This document shows, piece by piece, positions 8,275 through 16,813 of a stretch of 64,000 nucleotides of DNA. Position 1 is the stretch's first letter; each line of letters starts with the position of its first letter. Origin of the DNA: an uncultured Eubacteriales bacterium (lineage in GTDB: Bacteria; Bacillota; Clostridia; Lachnospirales; Cellulosilyticaceae); NCBI GenBank assembly GCA_900551325.1, contig URVM01000002.1, forward strand, positions 1 through 64,000, in the 5' to 3' direction. The translations under genes and the position numbers were made by a program. A model generated the notes under the pieces. The model worked only from the letters and a program-made list of their open reading frames with translations, was not told the origin of the DNA and ran no database searches.

Positions 8275-8910
8275 TTAGTCTACGATACCTTCTTCATATA
8301 TTCTAATGCAACGTTCTATAGCACTATAAGAAAACCCTCTTGTCAAGATTCTATTTACTAGTTTTTGCTTAGATTTATACTCTAAATCTTTATCATACTT
8401 AAATTTTCTCAGAAAATATAAAATATTCTCTTCTTCTTCATTAGCATATTGCTCTTTATAACTAGCTAAATCATTAATGCTAACACCCTTTGTATAAAGT
8501 TCTGCTTGTATTTTTTTTAAGCTTTTATGATTATATTTTATTTTGGAATCCATATAACGTTTTACGAATTGATCATCATTAATATAATTATATTTTTTAA
8601 GAAAGGTAATGACCTCTTCAATAATCCATTCATTGTATTCAGCTTTTAATAGTAAAGCTCTCATTTGTTGTTCTGTTTTATCTCCTCTAGCAATACTATT
8701 TAATGCTCGCATTTTAGCTTTATCTAATTGAAGCCTTGTCATTAAAGCCTCGTAATCTGCTTCATTAAGTACCAGTCCTTGTGCTAGTCCATAACGTTCA
8801 ATTGCCTTATTGCTTGCCCCAAAAGAAAATACACCATTAATAAAGATTGAGCTACGATCAGGGTCTTTTTTTTGTACTTCTATGGCTGTGATTTCGTATT
8901 TTGCACTCAC
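8275..8910 (-). CDS. recX: RecX family regulatory protein
   Basis: RecX binds RecA filaments and modulates strand exchange. The 211-residue product starts MSAKYEITAIEVQKKDPDR and contains the three-helix repeats of the family (ALNSIARGDKTEQQMRALLL, YINDDQFVKRYMDSKI, the final RGFSYSAIERCI). The start is a GTG with a weak upstream site (GTGGGA at long spacing), consistent with low expression. It lies directly downstream of recA, separated by a hairpin terminator, which would keep RecX far below RecA. Confidence 0.9.
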   Translation of the reverse strand: MSAKYEITAIEVQKKDPDRSSIFINGVFSFGASNKAIERYGLAQGLVLNEADYEALMTRLQLDKAKMRALNSIARGDKTEQQMRALLLKAEYNEWIIEEVITFLKKYNYINDDQFVKRYMDSKIKYNHKSLKKIQAELYTKGVSINDLASYKEQYANEEEENILYFLRKFKYDKDLEYKSKQKLVNRILTRGFSYSAIERCIRIYEEGIVD

Positions 8911-8962
8911 TTTTTAATCATTCCCACTTTCTATTATTTTTAAACGACCAAAATAAAGTCGT

Positions 8963-8997
8963 AAAAAAGGCTATAACATATCATGTATGTTATAGCC
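8963..8997 (-). terminator. terminator between recA and recX
   Basis: Twelve-bp perfect stem GGCTATAACATA (8969-8980) / TATGTTATAGCC (8986-8997), followed on the minus strand by six or more T. It should end most recA transcripts, with read-through feeding recX. Confidence 0.8.
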
Positions 8998-9005
8998 TAC
9001 TTTAA

Positions 9006-10067
9006 TTAATCTTCTAAATCAAGCATAAGATCCTCAGCTTCTTCAAGATTCTCTTCAGAACCTTCAACAGTTGCATGATTCACACCATAATGATTACGAA
9101 CAGCCATCTCAATTTCTTCGAGTAAAGCCGGATTTTCTTTAAGGAATACTTTAGCATTTTCACGGCCTTGTCCTAAGCGAATATCTCCATAAGAATACCA
9201 AGCACCACTTTTATTTACAATATCAATATTGGCAGCTAAGTCTAGGACATCTCCTTCTTTGGAAATACCTTCTCCATACATAATATCAAATTCTGCTTGT
9301 TGGAATGGTGGCGCTACTTTATTTTTAACAACTTTCACACGTGTTCTACTTCCTATAAACTCATTGCTTTGTTTAAGGGTTTCAATTTTTCTAACATCTA
9401 AACGTATAGAAGCATAGAACTTAAGTGCACGTCCACCTGTTGTTGTTTCATTGCTACCAAAAGTAATACCTACTTTTTCACGTAACTGGTTAATAAATAC
9501 AACAGTACATTTTGATTTATTTACTACTCCTGTAAGCTTTCTAAGAGCTTGTGACATAAGTCTTGCTTGAAGACCCATATGAGAATCTCCCATGTCTCCT
9601 TCAATTTCTGCACGTGGTACAAGGGCTGCTACAGAGTCTACAATAACAAGGTCAATAGCACCCGAACGTACCATTGTCTCTGCAATTTCAAGTGCTTGTT
9701 CACCATTATCTGGCTGTGAAATATAAAGCTCATCAATATCTACACCAAGCTTTTTAGCATAAGCTGGATCAAGAGCATGTTCAGCATCGATAAATGCTGC
9801 AATACCACCTATTTTTTGAACTTCTGCAATCATATGGAGTGCTACTGTTGTCTTACCTGATGATTCAGGACCGTAAACTTCTATAATTCTTCCTCTTGGT
9901 ACTCCCCCAACGCCTAAGGCAATATCTAAACTTAAAGAACCTGTTGGGAACGTAGAAACATTTGTATCAGTAGCTTCCCCAAGCTTCATAATAGAACCTT
10001 TCCCAAATTGCTTTTGAATTTGAGATATAGCTGCGTCTAGCGCTTTCTTTGATTCGTTATTCATCAT
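9006..10067 (-). CDS. recA: recombinase RecA
   Basis: RecA forms filaments on single-stranded DNA, catalyses strand exchange and triggers LexA self-cleavage. The Walker A motif GPESSGKT is at residues 66-73. The motifs VIVDSVAALVPRAEIEGDMG and FINQLREKVG and an acidic C-terminal tail (ENLEEAEDLMLDLED) are present. The length of 353 is typical. Two adjacent ATG codons follow AGAGGTGAG; the second is slightly better spaced. The promoter carries an SOS box. Downstream recX and rny and upstream cinA form the usual Firmicute neighbourhood. Confidence 0.98.
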   Translation of the reverse strand: MMNNESKKALDAAISQIQKQFGKGSIMKLGEATDTNVSTFPTGSLSLDIALGVGGVPRGRIIEVYGPESSGKTTVALHMIAEVQKIGGIAAFIDAEHALDPAYAKKLGVDIDELYISQPDNGEQALEIAETMVRSGAIDLVIVDSVAALVPRAEIEGDMGDSHMGLQARLMSQALRKLTGVVNKSKCTVVFINQLREKVGITFGSNETTTGGRALKFYASIRLDVRKIETLKQSNEFIGSRTRVKVVKNKVAPPFQQAEFDIMYGEGISKEGDVLDLAANIDIVNKSGAWYSYGDIRLGQGRENAKVFLKENPALLEEIEMAVRNHYGVNHATVEGSEENLEEAEDLMLDLED

Positions 10068-10086
10068 CTCACCTCTTCATTATATC

Positions 10087-10098
10087 GAACATTTGTTC
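10087..10098. promoter_or_regulatory. SOS box (LexA operator) of recA
   Basis: GAACATTTGTTC fits the Gram-positive LexA consensus GAAC-N4-GTTC perfectly, with the flanking C of CGAAC also present. It lies immediately downstream of the -10, over the expected transcription start, where LexA would block initiation. Confidence 0.85.
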
Positions 10099-10107
10099 TT
10101 TGATATT

Positions 10108-10136
10108 ATTATACCTAAGATCCTCATAAATAGCAA
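10108..10136 (-). promoter_or_regulatory. recA promoter
   Basis: Minus strand TTGCTA (10131-10136), 17 bp, TATAAT (10108-10113), just after the cinA stop. A second TATAAT at 10079-10084 is too close to the start codon to be the -10. Confidence 0.7.
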
Positions 10137-10139
10137 GTC

Positions 10140-11372
10140 CTATTTATGAAGTTTTTCAAGTAGTCTATAGAGTGTATGTTTTACTGCTTTATGACGTACC
10201 TCTTGCCTTGTGCCTTCTAATCTAAGCTCGTAAGTATAGGTCTTTTCTGGTAGTGCTATTCCTATATATACAAGGCCTACTGGCTTTTCTAGTGTGCCAC
10301 CTTCAGGTCCTGCTATACCTGTTGTAGAAAGCCCTATATGAACACCTGCTGCTTGTTTAATGCCTTCTGCCATTTCTAGAGCAGTTTGACTACTCACTGC
10401 CCCATACTCCTCTAGTGTTTCAGGTTTAACATTTAAATACTTTATTTTTGCTTCATTGCTATAAGTAACCATACCTTCTTTAAAGTAATTAGATATGCCA
10501 CTACAGTTTACCAATGTACCGGCCAGTAATCCTCCCGTACAAGATTCAGCTGTTGATATAGTCCATTGCTTTTCTTCTAGTATTTTCAAAATTATTTCTT
10601 CAATTTCATCTTCATTATAGCCAATAATATAAGATTTTAATCTTTCCTCTATTTTATTCTTCATATTTTCCACTGCTTCATAAGCAGCTTCATAAGTTGG
10701 TTTATACGCACAAATCCTTAAAATAATATCTAGTTTATCTACATAGGGTGCTACTACTATATCATCAAAGTTACCTAGTAAATCACCTACTTTTTCTGCT
10801 AAATGACTTTCTCCTATTCCAAAACATTTTACATCTAATGAGTAGTAGGTTCCTTCTATCTTCTGTTTTAAATAAGGTACTACTTGATTTTCAAACATAG
10901 GAATAAGTTCTTTAGGTGGTCCAGGTAATAAAACAATTATTCTCCCTTCATGTTCTATTAAACATCCTGGTGCTGTACCACAATCATTTCTTAAAATTTG
11001 TGTATCTACAGGGAAACAAGCTTGCTTTTTATTATTTTCAGGTGTAGTTCGCCCTGTTCGCTTAAAATACTCTATAATTTCATTATAAATTTCTTTATTA
11101 AATATAAGTGGTTTATTTAAATACCTACAGACTGCTTCCTTTGTTAAATCATCGTCTGTGGGACCTAAGCCTCCTATAAAGAAAATAGCTTCACTACGTT
11201 CTAAAGCACAAGCTAATGCTTGTTCAATGTCCTCTTTTATATCTTTAACTGCTGTATGATAATTTGTCAGCATACTATACTCTTGTAAACGTTTTGCTAT
11301 ATAGCATGCATTTGTATTTACTACATGTCCTGTTACTACCTCATTACCTACTGCTATAATTTCCGTTTTCAT
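10140..11372 (-). CDS. cinA: CinA family protein (nicotinamide-nucleotide amidase)
   Basis: Two-domain protein. The N-terminal MoaB/MogA-like COG1058 domain (AVGNEVVTGHVVNTN, FIGGLGPTDDDLT, LLPGPPKEL) is linked in the family to pyrophosphatase activity. The C-terminal PncC domain (STAESCTGGLLAG, STTGIAGPEGG) deamidates nicotinamide mononucleotide in NAD salvage. The ATG at 11372 has a GAGGAT site 7 bases away and gives 410 residues; an ATG 9 bases upstream is less well placed. It precedes recA, as in many Firmicutes. The stretch 11373-11555 upstream contains small inverted repeats (for example ACCTTAA / TTAAGGT) but no promoter I trust. Confidence 0.93.
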   Translation of the reverse strand: MKTEIIAVGNEVVTGHVVNTNACYIAKRLQEYSMLTNYHTAVKDIKEDIEQALACALERSEAIFFIGGLGPTDDDLTKEAVCRYLNKPLIFNKEIYNEIIEYFKRTGRTTPENNKKQACFPVDTQILRNDCGTAPGCLIEHEGRIIVLLPGPPKELIPMFENQVVPYLKQKIEGTYYSLDVKCFGIGESHLAEKVGDLLGNFDDIVVAPYVDKLDIILRICAYKPTYEAAYEAVENMKNKIEERLKSYIIGYNEDEIEEIILKILEEKQWTISTAESCTGGLLAGTLVNCSGISNYFKEGMVTYSNEAKIKYLNVKPETLEEYGAVSSQTALEMAEGIKQAAGVHIGLSTTGIAGPEGGTLEKPVGLVYIGIALPEKTYTYELRLEGTRQEVRHKAVKHTLYRLLEKLHK

Positions 11373-11555
11373 TTTTCTCATCCTCTTTATTACTTAGATT
11401 TTTCTCTACACTAATCGCTTCATACATGCTTCTATACAAGTCATTTATTTTCCTTGAACTATTTCAAGTAAGAGGTCTAAACCTTAATTTCGTTTTAAGG
11501 TGGAATAAAATTACTCCTACATTTTTGCGCTTATAATTAGACATATATTATATAC

Positions 11556-11586
11556 AAAAAAAGGTAGGAAGTTAATCTTCCTACCT
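11556..11586 (-). terminator. terminator of the pyrR-uraA unit
   Basis: Ten-bp perfect stem AGGTAGGAAG / CTTCCTACCT with a 5-base loop; on the minus strand the stem is followed by T7. Confidence 0.8.
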
Positions 11587-11623
11587 AGTATAACACTATT
11601 TTTACTGTAGTATAACATCTATC

Positions 11624-12940
11624 TTATAAATTATCAGGTAAAAGCTTATTAAGAATAACACCTAATAAAGCTGCTACTGTAAGTCCTGAAATAGTGATTG
11701 GTCCCCATACTGGAACATCTGATACACCAATTCCTACTACAAAGATTACTGCTGCAATAAGTAAGTTACGACTATGCTTAAAGTCTAATTGTTCTTCTAC
11801 AACTGTACGTACACCTACTGCTGCAATCATACCAAAGAGTACAATACTAATACCACCCATAACAGCACTTGGAATAGTTTGTACAATTGCTGTAAACTTA
11901 CCACATAAGCTTAATGCAATGGCAAAGTATGCTGCAATACGGATAATTTTTGGATCATATACTTTTGTAACAGCTAGAACACCTGTATTCTCACCATAAG
12001 TTGTATTAGCTGGTCCACCAATAAGTGCTGCTACGATTGTTGCTAATCCATCACCTAAAAGGGTACGGTGTACACCTGGGTTTTGGAAGAAATCTTTACC
12101 TACTACTGCACCATTTGTAGTAATATCCCCAATATGTTCAATGAATACAACAAGAGCAATAGGTGCGATAGCTAAAATACCTGCTAAAGCATTTGATGAA
12201 AAATCTGGTAGCGCAAACATTTGAGCTAGAGCATCTTTTGAAAGACCAATCCAATTTGCATCAGCAATAGGTTGTGTATCTACCATTCCCATTGCTAAAC
12301 AAACAATGTAACCAATTACAACTGCTATAAGAATTGGAATCATTTTAAAGAATCCTCTTGCCCAAATTGAAAGAGCTATAACTATAGATACTACTAAAAA
12401 TGCTACAAGAATCTTGCTAGGATCTAAAGGTAAAGTAATAGACATATTACGAATTACTTCAATTGGTAAATCTGCTGGAACACCTGCAGGTAAATTTGCT
12501 AAAAGATTAGCATCTGTACTATCTACTCTAAGCATATTAATAGCTGAAGGACTAAGTCTTAATCCGATAACCATAATCATTGGTCCTACTACAATTGGTG
12601 GGAAAAATGATTTAACTTTTTCAACACCTGCAAGCTTAATAACACCTGCCATAGCCACATATACTAAACCTGTTGCTATAATACCCGTTTTAACTACACC
12701 TATACCATATTGTGAAAGTACTAAACTTATAGCACTAATAAAAGCAAAGCTAGAACCTAAAAATACTGGTACAATCCCTCCTGTAACTAAGTGGAATACT
12801 AAAGTTCCAATCCCTGCTGAAAGTATAGCTATACCAGGATTTAAACCTGTAAGCATAGGTACAAGTACTGTTGCTCCAAACATAGCTAGTACATGTTGCA
12901 TTCCCAGTACTAATTTTTTACCTGTTGTGATCTTCTCCAT
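11624..12940 (-). CDS. uraA: uracil permease (NCS2 family)
   Basis: Proton-coupled uracil importer of the nucleobase-cation symporter-2 family. About 14 hydrophobic segments run through 438 residues, with the family segments GMQHVLAMFGATVLVPMLTG near the N-terminus, a Q/E/H-rich helix pair (VFIEHIGDITTNGAVVGKDF) and GGPANTTYGENTGVLAVTKV, which hold the substrate-binding glutamates. A GGAGGGG site precedes the ATG. It lies downstream of pyrR and the PyrR attenuator, supporting uracil as substrate (B. subtilis pyrP equivalent). Confidence 0.95.
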   Translation of the reverse strand: MEKITTGKKLVLGMQHVLAMFGATVLVPMLTGLNPGIAILSAGIGTLVFHLVTGGIVPVFLGSSFAFISAISLVLSQYGIGVVKTGIIATGLVYVAMAGVIKLAGVEKVKSFFPPIVVGPMIMVIGLRLSPSAINMLRVDSTDANLLANLPAGVPADLPIEVIRNMSITLPLDPSKILVAFLVVSIVIALSIWARGFFKMIPILIAVVIGYIVCLAMGMVDTQPIADANWIGLSKDALAQMFALPDFSSNALAGILAIAPIALVVFIEHIGDITTNGAVVGKDFFQNPGVHRTLLGDGLATIVAALIGGPANTTYGENTGVLAVTKVYDPKIIRIAAYFAIALSLCGKFTAIVQTIPSAVMGGISIVLFGMIAAVGVRTVVEEQLDFKHSRNLLIAAVIFVVGIGVSDVPVWGPITISGLTVAALLGVILNKLLPDNL

Positions 12941-12974
12941 TTGAACCCCTCCATATATTACGAATTTGTCTTAT

Positions 12975-13505
12975 TTATTTTGTCTCTAATAATACGTGGT
13001 TTTCTCCATCAATCTCTTCAATACGTACATGGACAATTTCTTTTTTTGATGTTGGTATATTTTTACCTATAAAGTCTGGACGAATAGGTAATTCTCTATG
13101 TCCACGATCAATTAATGTAGCAAGCTTAATATAACTTGGTCTACCAAGATCCATTACCGCATCCATAGCTGCACGTACTGTACGCCCTGTATAAATAACA
13201 TCATCTACTAATATAACTGTTTTGTCATTAATGTCATGTACACTATTTTCTCCTGCTACAGGCTGTGCGTATTTTTTCTCTAGATCATCTCTGTAAAAAG
13301 TAATATTAATCTTTTCTACAGGTACATCTACATTTTCAATTTCTTTAATCTTCTTAGCAAGACGTAAAGCTAGAGGTACGCCTCTTGTTTCAATCCCAAC
13401 TAAAACCATATCATTTGCACCTTTATTTGCTTCAATAATTTCATGGGCAATACGTGTTAAGGAACGATTTATAGCTGTTTCATCTAATAAAGTTTTTAAA
13501 ATCAC
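12975..13505 (-). CDS. pyrR: PyrR, pyrimidine attenuator protein / uracil phosphoribosyltransferase
   Basis: PyrR binds pyr leader RNA when UMP/UTP is high and causes termination; it also has uracil phosphoribosyltransferase activity. The PRPP-binding motif VILVDDVIYTGRTVRAAMDA is clear, and the length (176) is normal. The start is a GTG preceded by AAAGGAGG. The PyrR-binding loop and terminator sit directly upstream in the transcript, so the gene is autoregulated. No other pyrimidine synthesis genes follow; only uraA is in this unit. Confidence 0.96.
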   Translation of the reverse strand: MILKTLLDETAINRSLTRIAHEIIEANKGANDMVLVGIETRGVPLALRLAKKIKEIENVDVPVEKINITFYRDDLEKKYAQPVAGENSVHDINDKTVILVDDVIYTGRTVRAAMDAVMDLGRPSYIKLATLIDRGHRELPIRPDFIGKNIPTSKKEIVHVRIEEIDGENHVLLETK

Positions 13506-13536
13506 TAGTTTTCCTCCTTTGCATTATTTTACACAG

Positions 13537-13672
13537 AAAAAAAGCTTCCTAGAGTGTCTAAGAAGCTTTTAGATATACATGATCAAAATTACGCAAAAAG
13601 GCATGCGTAATTTGAATAAACTTATAAAACGATCAGTACATCCTTGTTAGCCTCCCGGACTACTTTAAAGGA
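13537..13672 (-). promoter_or_regulatory. PyrR-dependent attenuator leader
   Basis: In minus-strand order: a PyrR-binding stem-loop with AGTCCGGGAGGCT (13649-13661) closed by TCCTT/AAGGA arms (13641-13645, 13668-13672), which matches the pyr anti-antiterminator consensus; a middle hairpin with arms AAATTACGC / GCGTAATTT (13586-13594, 13605-13613); and a terminator with 13-bp arms (13541-13553, 13557-13569) and a T-run (13537-13543). PyrR-UMP binding stabilises the first stem and lets the terminator form. It lies between rluD and pyrR, so read-through from lspA-rluD passes through it. Confidence 0.88.
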
Positions 13673-13691
13673 TTTCATTGTGTGTATCCTA

Positions 13692-14603
13692 TCATATTTT
13701 TCTAAGCCTGTCAAGAGTGGCTTCGAAACTTTCAGGTAGTTCACTTGTAAACTCCACATATTCTCCTGTTGAAGGATGGTCAAATCCTAATACTTTTGCG
13801 TGAAGCATTTGTCTTGTAAGTCCCCATTGTGTCTTACTAGGACCATACACTGGATCACCTAACAAAGGATGGCCTATACTTGTCATATGAACACGTATTT
13901 GATGGGTACGTCCTGTATAAAGTGTTAATTCTACATAAGCAAAATCTTTGAACTGCTCTAATACCTTATAGTGGGTTTTAGCATAACGTCCATCTGTTAC
14001 AATAGCCATCTTCTTACGGTCTTTAGGGGATCTACCAATAGGCTTTTCAATAACGCCTTCTGTCTCTTTAAATTTTCCATAGACAATAGCATGATAACGT
14101 CTTGTAATATGATGATCCTTAAGTAAATTAGAAAGGGCTAAATGAGCCTTATCATTTTTAGCTACCATTAATAGCCCGGATGTATCCTTATCAATACGAT
14201 GAACGATACCTGGTCTAATTTCACCATTAATTCCTGATAAACCATCTTTACAGTGATAAAGTAAAGCATTTACTAAAGTACCTGTATAATTCCCTGGTGC
14301 TGGATGTACAACCATATCTTGTGGTTTATTTACAATAATAATATCCTGATCTTCATAAACAATATTAATCGGTATATCCTCAGGTACAATATCTACTTCA
14401 CTAGGTTCAGGTATAGTGACTAGAATTTCATCCCCCACTTTTACTTTGTAGCGGGCTGGTTGAACTTTCCCGTTTACTTGTATATTACCTTCATCGATTT
14501 GTTTTTGTAAGAAAGATCTAGTAAAGTCTTCTAAGTTTTCGTCTAAATACTTATCTAACCTTAAGCCACCTTCTTCAACTTTTAAAACCATTTCTTCATT
14601 CAT
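13692..14603 (-). CDS. rluD: RluD-family 23S rRNA pseudouridine synthase
   Basis: Isomerises specific uridines in 23S rRNA helix 69 or related sites. It has an N-terminal S4 RNA-binding domain (about residues 12-75, LRLDKYLDENLEDFTRSFLQ), then the catalytic domain with the active-site aspartate in HRIDKDTSGLLMVAKN and later RTHQIRVHM and HPLLGDPVYG. At 303 residues it matches B. subtilis YlyB. The ATG follows GAGGAA and lies 3 bases after the lspA stop. Which uridines it modifies cannot be told from sequence. Confidence 0.93.
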   Translation of the reverse strand: MNEEMVLKVEEGGLRLDKYLDENLEDFTRSFLQKQIDEGNIQVNGKVQPARYKVKVGDEILVTIPEPSEVDIVPEDIPINIVYEDQDIIIVNKPQDMVVHPAPGNYTGTLVNALLYHCKDGLSGINGEIRPGIVHRIDKDTSGLLMVAKNDKAHLALSNLLKDHHITRRYHAIVYGKFKETEGVIEKPIGRSPKDRKKMAIVTDGRYAKTHYKVLEQFKDFAYVELTLYTGRTHQIRVHMTSIGHPLLGDPVYGPSKTQWGLTRQMLHAKVLGFDHPSTGEYVEFTSELPESFEATLDRLRKI

Positions 14604-14606
14604 GTT

Positions 14607-15104
14607 TTATTCCTCGCTGTCTATAGTTTTAACTTGTTCTCCATCTAAATTCCCAAATAAAAGGATTGGAAAAAGTAAAATAACGCCTCCTACTACACAC
14701 ATATCAGCTACATTAAATACAGGAAAATCAATGAGTGAAAAATAAATCATATCACGTACATAATGAATAAATACACGATCAATAAGATTACCAATTGCTC
14801 CACTTATAACCAATACAAGGGCCACCTTCATCCAAGTTCCAGAAGTGTTTTTAGGAATAGAACGCCAGTACCATAAAATAACACCTAAAACAACAACTGT
14901 TATAAGAACAAAAAGACCTACTCTACCTTGTAGCATACCAAAGGCTGCTCCTCTATTTTCTACATAAGTAAGTTCTAAAACCCCTGGAATAATTTTAATA
15001 TTTTCTTTACTTGGATCACTAAAATAATTTACAATACCTATTTTAGTCAGTTGATCTAACAAGACTAATAGCGCAACGCTTATAGGTGCAATAAATTTTG
15101 TCAT
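14607..15104 (-). CDS. lspA: lipoprotein signal peptidase (SPase II)
   Basis: Cleaves signal peptides of diacylated prolipoproteins in the membrane. Four hydrophobic segments are present. The two catalytic aspartates are in GAIGNLIDRVF and FPVFNVADMCV, and NRGAAFGML is the third conserved box. The ATG at 15104 (165 residues) has GAGGAA at proper spacing; a GTG 6 bases upstream is too close to it. It is followed by rluD and pyrR, as in Bacillus. Confidence 0.96.
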   Translation of the reverse strand: MTKFIAPISVALLVLLDQLTKIGIVNYFSDPSKENIKIIPGVLELTYVENRGAAFGMLQGRVGLFVLITVVVLGVILWYWRSIPKNTSGTWMKVALVLVISGAIGNLIDRVFIHYVRDMIYFSLIDFPVFNVADMCVVGGVILLFPILLFGNLDGEQVKTIDSEE

Positions 15105-15128
15105 ACACATTCCTCTCTTTCATAAGAA

Positions 15129-15150
15129 AAACGTGCTAATTAGCACGTTT
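15129..15150 (-). terminator. weak terminator or hairpin at the end of aroB
   Basis: Perfect 22-base palindrome with arm AAACGTGCTAA, overlapping the aroB stop. On the minus strand it is followed by TTTTTCTT. The absence of an unpaired loop within the palindrome and the short T-run make it a modest terminator, allowing read-through to lspA. Confidence 0.5.
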
Positions 15151-16219
15151 CTTTAATATATATAAGCGCTTTTTTCATTTCTTCTTCTGTTACATCTTGA
15201 ACAATTTCTACTTCACCTATAGCTTTAAGTAAAATAAAAGCTACTTTACCATGAGCTTTTTTCTTATCAAAAAGTACATGTTTAAGTACCTCTTCATCTA
15301 AAAAGTCAGGTAATGGTTTTAAAAGCTCATATTCACTGATTAGTTTATTTACCTTTTCTAAAACCTCTACTGTAATCATACCTCGGTTATAGCTTATATA
15401 AGCTGCCATAACTATTCCATAAGCTACACATTCACCATGTAAAATACTAAAATCAGATACTGTTTCAAGGGCATGGCCTAAAGTATGTCCAAAATTTAAT
15501 ATTCTTCTTAAATTTGACTCCTTAGCATCTTCTTCTACTACACTACATTTGATCCTGCATGATTCATAAGTCATTTCAAGAAGAGTATTCTCATCTTGTG
15601 TTAATATTTTATCCTTATTTCCCATAAGATAATCATAAAAATTTGGATTTTTAACAAGGCTATGCTTTAAAACTTCTGCAAGGCCTGAAATAAATTCTCT
15701 TCGTGGTAAAGTCTTTAGTGTATTAATATTGGTATAAACCAATTTAGGCTGATAAAAGGCACCTACCATATTTTTATGGTTTAAATAATCTACGCCTACT
15801 TTTCCACCTATGCTACTATCATTTTGAGCAACAATAGTTGTTGGAATTTGAATAAAAGGGACACCTCGCATATAGCTAGATGCAACAAACCCTGCAAGAT
15901 CTCCAACAACTCCACCACCTAATGCAACAATAAGCCCACTTCTATCTACTTGATGCTCTATAAGTGTATCATACAAATGCATAACTGTTTCTAGGTGCTT
16001 AGACTTTTCTCCTGCTTCAAATATATAAGTATATATAGGTGCAATAGCGCCCAATTTTTCTTTTACGCTCTCTAAATAAAGGGGTGCTACATGAGTATCT
16101 GTAACAACCGTAATCGTACTTGGATGAATAACTTCTAAGATACATTCACCTAGTGCCTCAAAGCTAGAGGTAAGTACAATAGGGTATTCCCTCTTGGGAT
16201 TGGCATATAATTTTTTCAT
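15140..16219 (-). CDS. aroB: 3-dehydroquinate synthase
   Basis: Second step of the shikimate pathway: converts DAHP to 3-dehydroquinate using NAD+ and a divalent metal. Recognised by ALGGGVVGDLAGFVASSYMR, QNDSSIGGKVGVDY, a metal-ligand region around GLAEVLKHSL and NFGHTLGHALE. The length of 359 is standard. GAGGA lies 6 bases before the ATG, inside the divIVA 3' end. No other aro gene is nearby; it occupies a place in the division cluster where ileS often sits in Bacillus. Confidence 0.96.
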   Translation of the reverse strand: MKKLYANPKREYPIVLTSSFEALGECILEVIHPSTITVVTDTHVAPLYLESVKEKLGAIAPIYTYIFEAGEKSKHLETVMHLYDTLIEHQVDRSGLIVALGGGVVGDLAGFVASSYMRGVPFIQIPTTIVAQNDSSIGGKVGVDYLNHKNMVGAFYQPKLVYTNINTLKTLPRREFISGLAEVLKHSLVKNPNFYDYLMGNKDKILTQDENTLLEMTYESCRIKCSVVEEDAKESNLRRILNFGHTLGHALETVSDFSILHGECVAYGIVMAAYISYNRGMITVEVLEKVNKLISEYELLKPLPDFLDEEVLKHVLFDKKKAHGKVAFILLKAIGEVEIVQDVTEEEMKKALIYIKETC

Positions 16220-16221
16220 AT

Positions 16222-16800
16222 TTAATCCTCATCATTTAGTAGAGTAAATTCTTTTGTGAAAAATTCATCCTCATCTTCTAGCTTAGTTGCTGCAGCTTCT
16301 TGTACAGATGATTTTTCAAGTTTTATAGGTATGTTTACTTCATCAGTCATTACTGTAATATTTTGTTGTTCTAGAATTTCAAGTTGTGCTTGAAGCATTT
16401 GCTTAATTTGCACTTTCATAGATAAATATTGTTTCTTAAGCTCTTCAATCTTATTACTTAAAGAATAAATATCTTTTTTAGCTTGTTCAAGTGTACTTTC
16501 TGCTTTTTGTTCAGCTTCCTTTTTAATTTGGTCTGCTTTTTCATAAGCTAAAGTTTTTGTATCTTGGGCTGTTTTTTCTGCAAGTACAAGTGCATTTTGA
16601 ATTGTAGCTTCCATAGTACGGTAGTACTGTATGTTTTCATTAAGCATATTAAGCTTATCTTTTAACTCATAATTTTCCTTTGTGATTTGTTGATACCCCT
16701 CTAATACCTCATCAAGAAATTCATTAACTTCTGCTACATTATAACCACCCATTTTGGCTTTTCTAAATTCTTTATTTTGAATATCCACTGGTGATAACAT
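16222..16800 (-). CDS. divIVA: DivIVA domain cell-division/polarity protein
   Basis: DivIVA proteins bind negatively curved membrane at septa and poles and recruit division or sporulation partners. The N-terminal lipid-binding motif LSPVDIQNKEFRKAKMGGYN and VAEVNEFLDEV (to about residue 35) are characteristic. A long coiled coil (about residues 35-150) follows, with an acidic C-terminus. It has a GGGGG site. It sits after sepF and ylmH in the standard ylm order. Confidence 0.92.
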   Translation of the reverse strand: MLSPVDIQNKEFRKAKMGGYNVAEVNEFLDEVLEGYQQITKENYELKDKLNMLNENIQYYRTMEATIQNALVLAEKTAQDTKTLAYEKADQIKKEAEQKAESTLEQAKKDIYSLSNKIEELKKQYLSMKVQIKQMLQAQLEILEQQNITVMTDEVNIPIKLEKSSVQEAAATKLEDEDEFFTKEFTLLNDED

Positions 16801-16813
16801 TTTTAGTAACCCC

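Noticed and set aside
10079..10084. TATAAT immediately before recA
   Set aside because: Only about 12 bases from the start codon, so transcription would begin inside the ribosome binding site; the upstream promoter with the SOS box fits better.
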